From Nannochloris sp. 'desiccata' (lineage: Eukaryota > Chlorophyta > Trebouxiophyceae > Chlorellales > Chlorellaceae): 64,000 nucleotides of DNA. Below the pieces are notes generated by a model. The model worked only from the letters and a program-made list of their open reading frames with translations. It was not told where the DNA came from and made no database searches. Positions 10,249 to 20,450 of this stretch are shown here, one piece after another. The stretch lies in assembly GCA_019044685.2 (NCBI GenBank), contig JAGTXX020000006.1:310001-374000 (forward strand), written 5' to 3'. The first letter of the stretch is position 1, and the number at the start of each line of letters is the position of its first letter. The position numbers were made by a program, and so were the translations under genes.

Positions 10249-11022
10249 CTAAAATACACTTGCCAGGGCTTCCTCTCGTGCTTTACACCCTCCACAAACA
10301 CCACAATGCTTTTCACCGCTTTCTATACAAGACCAAGTTAACTCCCATGGTGCATTCGCCTGCTCTCCTAGCTGTACTATCTGTGAAGTAGTCAATTGCA
10401 CTAAAGGTGTTAGCAGCGAAATGGGCGGTTCTAAAGCGTGGAGTAAAGATTCAGCCTGGCGTAAAAAGGATACTGTAGCATCCTCAGATCTGGGTTCGTG
10501 TTCTTTACTCAAAGCAAGCGCGACATGCGTTGCCCTTATTTCAACAGCAGCGCTGGCACCAAGACTTAAAAGCATGAGATTGCGAAGTGAGGCTCGATTG
10601 TGTCTTTCCTCGCCTCGTTGCATTCCAGAGTATAGTCCCGCCAGTGTTTTCATATTTAAAATTTCCGGTGATGGCAATTTGAGGTGCTGGCATACTGCAC
10701 GGGCAGATTCTTGCTCTTTAAGTGCATTCTGTTGGCCATAATTAACAAACAATGGGATCATTTCAGTGGCATGAGACCAGTGTGTCCAGTAGGAAAGAAG
10801 GGCGGTGGATTCCAGCCCGCCGGAAACTAGAACAACCGTTGCATGAGAATGTGGAGGAGGGTGCTCCACAGTGGAGCTTCCATAGACAGCTCTCGTATGG
10901 TATAAATACCGCTGAAGAGGTTGCATTGTGTTTGTGGGTTTAAATTTGGGTACTAATCTAGTGATCACTTTTGTTGCCATGTCAGAAACCATGGCCTTTC
11001 GGAAAAAGGCTTTGGAAGCCAA
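10249..11022 (-). CDS. QueC-like 7-cyano-7-deazaguanine synthase family protein
   Basis: A single uninterrupted frame of 257 aa. QueC converts 7-carboxy-7-deazaguanine to preQ0 using ATP and ammonia, in bacterial and archaeal queuosine/archaeosine synthesis. The PP-loop is SGGLEST at residues 67-73, where the usual Asp of SGGxDS is Glu71. The C-terminus carries the QueC zinc site, with TWSCIESGEKHC followed by GVCGGC: Cys232, 240, 243 and 246. The central PLFVNYGQQ and LRNLMLLSLGASAA also fit. The first 60 residues are basic and hydroxylated and precede the conserved core, so an organelle-targeting peptide is likely. Eukaryotes normally salvage queuine and lack de novo preQ0 enzymes, so bacterial transfer or organelle origin is inferred. 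It shares a 297-bp divergent promoter region with the FKBP gene. Another PP-loop function remains possible. Confidence 0.8.
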   Translation of the reverse strand: MASKAFFRKAMVSDMATKVITRLVPKFKPTNTMQPLQRYLYHTRAVYGSSTVEHPPPHSHATVVLVSGGLESTALLSYWTHWSHATEMIPLFVNYGQQNALKEQESARAVCQHLKLPSPEILNMKTLAGLYSGMQRGEERHNRASLRNLMLLSLGASAAVEIRATHVALALSKEHEPRSEDATVSFLRQAESLLHALEPPISLLTPLVQLTTSQIVQLGEQANAPWELTWSCIESGEKHCGVCGGCKAREEALASVF

Positions 11023-11319
11023 TTTTTTAAGCTAAGGCGGCACAGCTGAACTATTGCTTGATGTTGGGTTATGAAACTCAATCTCTAAAACCTTTTCAAT
11101 TTGAACACTGGGCGTTGCAACTAATAATCACAGAGCTGTCAGCAAAACTTTCTAGAAAAGTTCAAGAATACTTAAAGGATACAGACCCATCCAGCATGCA
11201 TATTCTATTTCACTGCATTACCCGCACCGTCGTTGCAACGAAGCAGCCATCAATCAAGGCTTTTGCCTGGTATCTAAACTTCATCTTGTTTATTCTTTGA
11301 TCGACATTTCATCTTGTCA
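11023..11319. promoter_or_regulatory. Divergent promoter region between QueC-like and FKBP genes
   Basis: The two start codons face away from each other across 297 bases, so this interval must hold both promoters and 5' UTRs. No TATA box stands out. A short plus-strand open frame (11058-11300) has no recognisable similarity and is treated as chance. Confidence 0.45.
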
Positions 11320-13454
11320 ATGGAGAACCTTCAGGAAGTTATTAACCCTGACGTCAATGGCGCTGAACTTGACTTGACTGCCCAAGATGTGGGCGAGAAG
11401 CGGGATGTCTCGGTAAGTTACAATGTGTAAAAATGCCTTCAAGATCGTCTTTTTCTTCGGAAGGATCCAGAAACTTGAATGGTAGAGACTGTTGGGTCTT
11501 TTCTGCTTAATGCTACGCGCTGAGCGGTGCTGCGGATACTTGTATTTTCATTCCTTGTATCCGGATACCCAATCTGAATAGTCGATAAATTAAATATCCT
11601 TTCCTCGATTCTATCAATGCAGGGCGGTGACGGTGGTGTCATCAAGGAGATTATCAAGGCCGGTTCAGGCTTTGAGACCCCTGAAAAGGGCGATAAAGTG
11701 AATGGTACGTCATCAATAGAATATCAATACCCAAAATACTGCAATTAATTAATCGTAGAAAGATATTAAATCACACTCCTTATTAAATCACACTCCCAAG
11801 AAACTAATAATTACTCATTTTCTTCCTTTCTTCCCTATTTACTGCAGTTCACTACGTGGGTACTTTGGAGGATGGCTCTGAATTCGACTCTTCCCGTGGC
11901 CGTGGTGACCCTTTCTCCTTCACTCTCGGCCAGGGTCAAGTCATCAAAGGCTGGGATCTCGGCGTTGCCACTATGAGAAAAGGCGAACTCTCTAAACTGT
12001 ATATCAAATCAGACTATGGATACGGCGCCTCAGGCTCCCCTCCCAAGATCCCTGGTGGCGCTACGTTAATTTTTGAAGTGGAGTTGCTTAGCTGGAAAAG
12101 CGTGAAAGATATCATGGGGGATGGCGGGATTATTAAAGATGTGGTTAAAGAAGGACAAGGGTGGGCTACTCCAAAGGATGAGGACGAGGTGACAGTGCGT
12201 GTTGTTGCTAGAGTACAAGGTAGTGATACATCCTTCTACACAACCCCTACATCCCCTGCTAGCGAAGAGTCTTCCGATTCCTTGAAAAGAGGGGATGATT
12301 TCATTGTCAAGGAAGGCTTTTTATGCAAAGCTGTGGGTGCAGCGGTAAAAACGATGAAGAAGGGTGAAGTGGCAAGATTAAGTGTCAAGCCTGAATACGG
12401 GTTTGGTGTTACTGGAAAAGGATCTGAAGTCCCTCCTGATGCTAATTTAGAGTTGGAAGTGACGTTACACACCTTTAAGAAAGTGGAGAATGTTACTCCG
12501 GACGGGGGAGTCGTTAAAAAAACTTTAATAGAAACTGAAGAATGGCAACGTCCCAATGCAGGTGCTACGGTGACCATCGCATACACAGCACGCTTAGCAG
12601 ATGGTACTGTATTTGACGAACGGGATAATTCCAGCCCTTTAGTCTTTACCACTGATGAAGAGAACGCTCCCTGTGAGGGCTTGGAGCTGGGGGTGATGCA
12701 GATGAAAAAGGGCGAAACAGCGCTATTGACGATGCAGCCTCAGTACGCATTTGGGGCGACTGGAGGCCAAGGGAATACGAATTCTGTCCCTGCAGATGCG
12801 ATTGTGACATATGAAGTCACATTAAAAGATGTGGTCAAGGCTAAAGAGACCTGGGATATGGACGTGGATGAAAAAGTTGCTGCAGCAGTGGTGGCAAAAG
12901 AAAAAGGCAACGCAGCGTTCAAAGCAGGCAAGCTGGATCGGGCTATTGCCTTTTGGGAACGGGCAAAGCAAGCTGTGGAATTCGATGATAGCTTTGAAGC
13001 TGAGAAGAAACGTGCTGCGCGTGCGTTGAAACAGTCTTGTGAGCTGAATTTAGCAGCTGCTTTCCTTAAAGTTGGAAAACTGCAAGAGGCTGGGAAAGCA
13101 GCTACCAAAGTTTTGGAAGCTGATTCAAACAATATGAAGGCTTTATACCGTAGAGCGCAAGCGTATATTGCTTCTGCTGACTGGGTCGAAGCTGGGCAAG
13201 ATATTAAAAAAGGTCTCCAGCTTGAACCGGCAAATACTGATTTCAAGCTCTTGGTAAGAAAATTGAAAACTGCAGAAGCCGCTGCGACAAAGAATGAAGC
13301 CAAGATTTGGGCTGGAAGCTTTGCCAAGATGGCCAAAGAGAACACTGGCAATGCTAGAGATGATGCTGAGGCCAAGGAGAGTGGAAATGAAGAAGCTGAC
13401 AAAGGAGTAGAAGGAAACACGACCAAGGAAGTTGCTGCTGCTGCTCAAGTTTAA
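11320..13454 (+). CDS. FKBP-type peptidyl-prolyl isomerase with three FKBP domains and TPRs
   Basis: Three exons (11320-11412, 11623-11704, 11848-13454) give 593 aa, the architecture of plant ROF1/FKBP62-type HSP90 co-chaperones. FKBP1 (about 45-141) is canonical: VHYVGTL, FDSS (Phe71, Asp72), VIKGWD (Trp94), DYGYG (Tyr115) and FEVEL, so it should bind FK506 and isomerise prolyl bonds. FKBP2 (about 150-271) keeps the fold motifs KKGE and PEYGFG but lacks the aromatic pocket. FKBP3 (about 275-387) has Leu in place of the Trp. Both are probably non-catalytic. TPR motifs follow (about 408-525), beginning [17 protein letters not shown] and including [10 protein letters not shown], the usual HSP90 C-terminus dock. 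The tail is Ala/Glu-rich. The first exon is a short acidic leader; its ATG is chosen because it lies in frame with good splice sites. Confidence 0.93.
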
Positions 13455-13912
13455 AAAACGCCGAGGAAATAAACTTCACGAGGGAGAGTAGAGGTATACC
13501 GATAAAATCGAGTTTCTTATACCCTGCTGTGTTTGTTATTTTATTCTTTGATTCTATTATGTAATTTATTGTTTTTAGACAATGATAATACAATGGGTGG
13601 TTATAAATACTGTGAAATGCATCCTAAGGAGTGCCGGGGCAAAAATAATAGAAAATCGAAACTGTTTTTAGATAGCAATAAACTTTTGGGGGGGTGTTGT
13701 GCTGTGCATTTTATCACTAATTGCTGCTAGAGCTGAGATCACTTTGAATTCATTTTTCAACTACCTACCCCCCGAATCTTCTTAAGAAGGGTGAAGGAGG
13801 GCAGGGCGGTGGAAGAAGAGTACTATGTATGTATATGGCCAACTGCCGGAGACATCAACCAATTTCTTTTCTACTTCTACACATTTTGGACCATTCTAGT
13901 TATTGATAGTTA
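13455..13912. other. Convergent 3' intergenic region
   Basis: This lies between the FKBP stop and the MADS-box stop. A TGTAA at about 13559 is in the right place for FKBP mRNA 3'-end formation. No gene or repeat was recognised. Confidence 0.5.
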
Positions 13913-15043
13913 CTACTCCGCTGCAGGCTGTTCGCCCGCAACCGGTCCTAGCATCGAAGGCAGCTCCACCGTGCCAGCTACTGGCGGGTAAGGAGCTACT
14001 GTCGGGGTATCTACATCCTCCGCTGTAGGAGCAGCGTGATCAGGACTCTCATTGGGCTCACTTTTAACAGCAGGAGGGAGAGCACCAGGGTCGCTTCCTT
14101 TTAACAAGTCCGCCAGAGAGTCGATAGCACTGGCAGAAGGCGCTGTGGTTCCTGCTCCTGCCGCTGCAGCAGCAATGGCAAGAAAAGCTGCGCTAGGGCC
14201 AGGGCCTGCTTCAGCTCCAGCATCACGGTCGCTTGCACTGCCACTAGGATGACGTGCAAGACTCTCACCACCTGCATTATTTGCTGCTGCCTGCTGTGCA
14301 CGCTTTGCTCTCTCTTCGATTAATTTGTTGAACTCGAGATCCATGTCTTGGCTGGGAACTTCAGGGGCAGGAGCTAAAGGAGGCAGGCCTTGCATAGATA
14401 AGATTGCTTCAGCAGTATCACTATCATTAGCATCTGCAGGATAACCACGTGCTGAGCCACGACCTCCGCTTTTGCTTTCTTCCTTCATACGTTTCTTAGC
14501 AGGGCCTCCTCCGTTGTTGGCCGCATTACCGTCGCCTCCATTGGCAGCTTTAGCTTCCACTGTTGCTGCCGCGCGTTTATTCATTCCCTCACGAGTCTGG
14601 CTTTCATGGAGGTCTGTGCATGTACGGCTATAGCGACGGAGCATGTCTTCCATGGAAGAGGTAGAGAATTGAGCAAGCTCTCCGTCTGGAGTGAACATGA
14701 TGACAGCAACTTCACAATCACACATGTTACTCATCTCCGTGGCGCGACGGAAAAGAGCATTCTTGCGACGGTTATAGACAGCCTTAAGAGAAGAGAAAGA
14801 AACAAGTGAGCAAATAGTTGAGAAGACTTGGAACACAGCTTCCAAAGAATGTGCATTTTCGAAATTTACCTCGCGAAGGAGTGGATCGGCGATCCGTTGA
14901 ACTTGGGGGCCAGAACCTTTTCCACGACCTGCGAGCATAGGTTTGGAGTGCGTAAAAGATGAGGTGAGGGGTTGGACATTGAATTAAGCTGAGCCCAAAA
15001 TGTTTCATTTTTTGCAAGTCTTACTTTTACCAATAGTCTGCAT
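13913..15043 (-). CDS. MADS-box transcription factor (MEF2-like MADS domain)
   Basis: Exons inferred at 15043-15031 (13 nt), 14928-14870 and 14782-13913 give 313 aa. Splicing joins the pieces into an uninterrupted MADS domain at about residues 5-65: GRGKG, VQRIADPLLREAVYNRRK, NALFRRATEMSNMCDCEVAV, then FTPDGELAQFS. This aligns without gaps to MEF2 (IxRIxDxxxRxxxxxKRK, LCDCEIAL). MADS domains dimerise and bind CArG-type DNA. After residue 65 there is no K-box or MEF2 domain, only Ala/Gly/Ser/Pro-rich sequence with a basic patch (PAKKRMKEE) that could be a nuclear localisation signal. The very short first coding exon rests on splice phase and the MADS alignment. Confidence 0.87.
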
Positions 15044-15413
15044 TATGAGCAATATAAGGCGAACAAACTGCAGCTGAAATATAAGGGTTCTCTATTTCAT
15101 GTAAACCAGGAGGAAGCTGGTCTTCAAGGTCGGTGCTGAGATATAATTCGAAACAAACTCAATCGATTGCCTTGTTTCTAATAAAATACCTGATTTGAGG
15201 AAGACCGCTTTGCTGCGATTATGCTCTTCGGCGTGTTGGAAACTCGAAGGAACAACGTAAACACTGGAGAAGCCGTGTGCAGCTACAATTTCATGAGTGA
15301 ACCTCGGTCAGCTAGTAGCAGGATTCTTTCTTCCATACAGCAACCCTGCTTATTTGGCAATTTCGCCATGTTACCTGCAGATATTTGAAATATAATTTTA
15401 TATCTACGGTGAA
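15044..15413. promoter_or_regulatory. Divergent promoter region, MADS gene / coiled-coil gene
   Basis: The interval of 370 bases between two outward-facing start codons should contain both promoters. Nothing more specific was recognised; short frames in it look like noise. Confidence 0.4.
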
Positions 15414-16642
15414 ATGAAGCTTTCAGAAACATTCTTGCGCCCCCCTGCTCTCGGTCGTGGGCATTTGTCTCGATCACTTGCAATTAAAGTGCGAGCTGCA
15501 GCTCGACAGAGCCCCTCCAAGACCTCCACAAAGGGATCAATATCTCGTGAAGAACGTATTGTAGAGACTGTGGAGGTTGCAGCATTGACAGCAGCAGCTG
15601 CTGCTGCTGGTCTTGCATTATCTAGATCCCTCAATCACACCGCCCCCACCCAAATAGGTCAAGCTCCTCCTCAAAAACGAACAGCAGCCGTTACCGACAT
15701 TGCCTTGGTACCTCCTGGAATAAAGACAAATATTGAAGCTTTATGGATTACTGGACCTATTTTCATTGCCGTTTCCGCCCGCAGCATTGCTGCCCGCCTT
15801 GCAAGGTACATCGTCTTTTTTTATTTTTCATAATCACAATGTGGCAGGACCGTTTGCGATTAACTTGGCATTCTTTATCACATCTACTCTATACTTATCT
15901 CCATATTTGCATTATCGATTTTTCGACAATTATCTCTTGCAGGCGGCGGGCTGAAGCCACTCCAGCATCTCAAGCCATGGCCCGACTTTCTGCTGCAGAA
16001 ACAGCTCTAAATAAACAAGCCGACTCCCTCTCTATTTTAACCCGACAAGTAGATAAAGTTCAAATCCGTACTCGGTTAGTGAGCAGAGATATGCGTGCTC
16101 AGGTCAAAGAAGTACAGGCACTGACCGAAACTCATGGAGAGGCGCTGCTCGGTGCCAATGATAAACTCGCTCAGCTGGAAAATGAAATTCGTGGTCTAGA
16201 GGAATTAGTTGATGCCGTACAAGGTATAGCTGCAAAGCAATTTAGGTTGCTCTCTTCACTCGTTGGGCAAGGTGCAAGCAAGGCGCCGGGAGTGGGAAAT
16301 ACCAGCAAGAAAAGCTCTCATAGTGGTTCTGATAGTAAGAAAAATATTAAAAGTAGGAACAAACCCGTAGCTTCTGTGGTGAAAGGCGATAGACCCTTAG
16401 CAGCAAAGCAGGGGGAAGCAGGTCAGGAAATAAGTGATAGTGCAAAGGACGAATGGGGACGTGCTGTTATGGCCCAGTCTTTACGGAATAAGAAGGACGA
16501 AGAAGAAGTCAAAATTGGGAATGATAAGAGCGGTGCTGGGGCAGCGGTAGTGGCGGAGACGCCACCTGCTACGGCAATTTCAATAGATGATAAGAGACAG
16601 ATGAAGCATCATGATGACGGATCTGTATCATTTTCATTTTAG
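15414..16642 (+). CDS. Unknown coiled-coil protein with one hydrophobic segment
   Basis: Two exons (15414-15805, 15943-16642) joined across a 137-nt intron give 363 aa. I do not recognise the family. The first 30 residues are basic and Ser/Ala-rich (MKLSETFLRPPALGRGHLS), as in organelle transit peptides. An Ala-rich stretch follows near 55-70. Around residues 105-125 there is a hydrophobic segment, ALWITGPIFIAVSARSIAARL. About 135-225 reads as coiled coil (TALNKQADSLSILTRQVDKV and onward). The rest is Lys/Ser/Gly-rich and disordered. A membrane-anchored organelle protein is a guess. An in-frame stop upstream at 15393 supports the chosen ATG. A TGTAA at about 16650 follows the stop. Confidence 0.65.
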
Positions 16643-16815
16643 ATAGCTCTGTAAAACAATTCCTCTAGAATTTTAAACAGGGCGCAGCGGCCGTGGGCTG
16701 CATTTTTTTTGGAGGGCCACATGAAATCGACAAAATGATAAAAGTATGCAATTTCAATATATAAACTTGATTATTTAATTTCGCTAGATTGCAAATCAAG
16801 GGCTGCGGATAGGCA

Positions 16816-19800
16816 ATGCCCACAACACTTGGGTCTCGTGCCATGCAACGTCATGTGCATGCAGAGGCCAAAGTTGAAAATTACTCCTTAAAGTCTAGAT
16901 CTGCATTGCAAACATTCATTGTAAATATACATCGGAATAATACTAGATGCTTTGGCAAGCAAAGCAGGCTGCAAAGTCGGCCATCACGCTTGGTGGCTTT
17001 AATTCCTTCTGCAAGTTCCGAAAGCCAGGTAGCTCCTCCCCTAGCAAAATCCACCAAATTGAAGTTTGGCGATAGATATGTGAGTCTGATGTATATATAA
17101 AAGAGCCTATTTCTCATAAAATTTTCATAATTTTCCAAATTTTTCCAACCCATCGTCGCCACCCTGCTGCCTCTCCCCCATTATTTCTTGTACCAATATT
17201 TCTCTAACACCCATTCGCCTGCTCTCTTGATTCAATAACAGATTACTCTGGAAACTGGCGAAATCGGCCGTCAAGCTTCTGGAGCAGTTATGATCACTGA
17301 TGGCGAAACCATGGTCTACACCACAGTCTGTGCTGATAATGACAATGCCAGTGACGGCAGTTTCGCTCCATTACAAATCAACTACACCGAACGTTTCTCT
17401 GCAGCAGGCCGTACCGCTGGAGGCTTTATTAAACGCGATTCCAGACCAAAAGAACATGAAGTGCTTGTTTCAAGGCTAGTGGATAGACCCTTGCGCCCTG
17501 TGGTTGCTGATGGATGGCCTCATTCGACCCAGGTTCTTCAATGGGTCGTCTCGTATGATTCTATCCACGCCCCTGAACCACTTGCTATCACCGCCGCAGG
17601 TGCAGCTATGTACATCTCTGAAGTACCGATGAAGAGAGCTGTTGCAGGTGTTCGAGTCGGACTGTTATCTGGAAGAGGATTTGTGGTCAACCCTACGGTC
17701 AACGAAATGGAAGAAAGTCGACTTGATTTGGTGATGGCTGGAACTGTAGAAGCGGTCTTGATGATTGAAGGATTTTGTGATTTCTTAACTGAAGCAGAAA
17801 TGCTCGAGGTATGTTTATAATAGTGGATTAAAGTTTTGGTTTTTGTCTTTTGCTGGTGTAGTTGTTTTTTCCGGCAAGAGGTAAAATTTTTATGTGAGGA
17901 GACTGTTTTGATTTTGCTGGTGATGATTCTAATTATAGCATCTATAGAGCTGCTCCACCCGACTTTGTGGAAAAGCGTACTATGATAATAAAGAAATTAG
18001 GACGGTATCTGAGGCAATCTAATCAACCAAAACAAACTATCTCGTTTCTTTTTAATTTCCCCCGCTGTTTTTTTGTCTAATTTCTCTCCTCATGCTCTAC
18101 TATATACTAATAACTCTCTCTTTCCCTCTTCTCCAGGCTATTGCACTCGGCCAGGCTGCAATCTCGGAAATGTGCACTGGCATTGAAGCATGGGCCACCG
18201 AGGTTGGGGCCGTGAAAAGAAGTGATGAAATAGTCCTACCACCTGAAGGGCTCGATGAATTAGTACGCAGTATGATTGGCAGCGAGCTTGAAACGACATA
18301 TAAATCAATCACTAAGAAGAAGGATAGGGGGGAGGCTGTAGCTCTCTTGAAGGACCGGGTGAAAACCGCTCTTATAGCTCCTGGTGGTGGGGACGATAAG
18401 AATGGCAGTGATGCTAGTAATGGTAATTCTACACCTACATATGACTCCACTGCTGTTTCTTTGGCTCTTAAACGTGTAGAGTCTCGTGTTATGCGTAATT
18501 TAGTGCTCAACGAAGGCTACCGTGCCGATGGCCGCGGCGTAAATGAAGTCAGACCCATTTGGTCTCGTGCTTCTGTTTTACCTAGAACCCATGGCTCTGC
18601 ATTATTTACACGTGGCGAAACCCAAGCGCTTGCCGTCACTACCCTAGGGTGCAAAGATTCTGCTCAGCGGGTGGATGCAATGGCGACCGAGGGTGAAGAT
18701 AATCGCCGGTTTTATTTACAATATTTCTTCCCTCCTTCGTCAGTAGGTGAAACAGGCCGTACTGGACCTCCAGGAAGACGTGAAGTAGGGCATGGAAATT
18801 TGGCTGAACGGGCATTAGCACCTGTTGTACCACCAGAGAATGAGTTTCCATATACTATACGAGTTGAAAGTACTATTACGGAAAGTAATGGGTCTTCATC
18901 AATGGCGAGTGTGTGTGGTGGATGCTTGGCAATGCAAGATGCAGGTATGTAGGGTAATTCAAGTGAAATAGTTAATTTACACTTAGCAAAAAAAAATGGC
19001 CTAATCCTCCTTGGCGGGGCGTGACACAGACTATTTCAATATTTTCTGTTGGATTACAACGACTCCAATGCGGATGGGCCCAAAGTAATATTATCTGCGG
19101 GGGGTTTCGTAGGCCAGCGTCTTTAATTTGACAATGGATGCATGTCCTGGTTCCCCCCGTAACATTTCAAAACTTTTTAATTTTTCTTTACCGCTGTCTC
19201 CAACACCTCCCTTTTTCTTTAGACTAGTATTTAATTACTCATCTTCTCACCTTTCTTCCCCCATAATTTCTATTCTTTTCTCGTTCATAGGTGTCCCAAT
19301 CAAACGTACTATTGCTGGTGTAGCTATGGGTCTGGTTCTTGAACCAGATGGCCGTTTTGCCGTCCTCACCGACATTCTCGGCAGTGAAGACGCTTTGGGT
19401 GATATGGATTTCAAAGTAGCTGGAGATGATCAAGGCATTACTGCATTCCAAATGGATATCAAGGTAGAAGGAATTACATTACCTATTATGGAAAGTGCGT
19501 TAGCTGCAGCTGGGGCGGGGAGGAGACATATTCTCGCTCAAATGGCAAAATGTGACCCCCCGCCTCAAAATGGACTTTCTAAATACGCGCCCAGAATTCG
19601 CTCTCTAACCATCCCTGTTGAGAAAATCGGTGCCGTCATTGGGTCTGGTGGTCGTACAGCTCGTGCGATCCAAGAAGCTACCGGAGTTGAAATTCAAATC
19701 GAACAAGACGGTGAATGTTTCTTAAAAGGACCATCTGACGAGGCATTAGTAGCTGCGGAAGAAGCTGTCCGTGCACTTGCATTTGACCCTGAAGTGGGTA

Positions 19801-20198
19801 GAATTTATAGAAATGCACGGGTGGTGCAGGTAGCGCCCTTTGGAGCGTTTGTAGAGGTGGCACCAAAGAGAGATGGCTTGTTGCATGTCAGCGAGTGGGA
19901 CGTAGAGAGGACGGCTTCGATTACTGATGTAGTACAAGAAGGTGATAGAGTGGATGTTATGGTACTCGAGGTAGCTGAAGGTACTGGAAAAATTAAATTA
20001 TCTAGAAAAGCGGTGTTAATCCAAGAAGGAAAAGCTGGTGGTGCCCCGGCAGCAACAGCAGCAGCGGTAGTGGTAGTTGTTGAAGAAGAAGAGGTTATTG
20101 AGCCGAGTACCCCTCCTGCGCGCCCTGGTAATACTTCAGGGAAGAAAACGTTGAAAATAAATATCTCTGGTGCTAATAATAAAGGTCCCAGCAAGTAA
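16816..20198 (+). CDS. PNP: Polyribonucleotide nucleotidyltransferase (PNPase), organellar
   Basis: Four exons (16816-17079, 17242-17808, 18137-18944, 19291-20198) give 848 aa. PNPase degrades RNA 3'-5' by phosphorolysis and can add tails. The first RNase PH domain covers about 85-300 ([24 protein letters not shown]-type [12 protein letters not shown]). The second covers about 398-640, with [26 protein letters not shown] and the catalytic GDMDFKVAG (Asp584, Asp586). A KH domain (about 650-710, [13 protein letters not shown]) and an S1 domain (about 714-787, [24 protein letters not shown]) follow. A linker of about 100 residues between the PH domains carries a Gly/Asn/Ser insertion. The first 80 residues are basic and non-conserved, so chloroplast or mitochondrial import is likely. 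The frame ends in an Ala/Val/Glu-rich tail. Confidence 0.95.
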
Positions 20199-20450
20199 TT
20201 ACTTTTGTATTCTATTTTGTTGAATTTTTGAAAATTTTCAGTTTTGCGCCTCCGACAAAGTAAGAACTCTCCTACTATTAAAACTCTGTAAACTGACTTT
20301 GACTAATTGATTAGCGCGATGCTTACATACTACAAAGCATAAAGCAAGGAATCCGCATTGATTTCCTGTGTAATTAATTGATTGCACCTAACCAAACAAG
20401 ATATTTAATCGCAAAAAGATAATTTCAAGATATTTTAGCTAGTTTTCATT

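Noticed and set aside
11058..11300. 80-residue open frame between QueC-like and FKBP genes
   Set aside because: No motif, overlaps the shared promoter, amino-acid make-up looks random.
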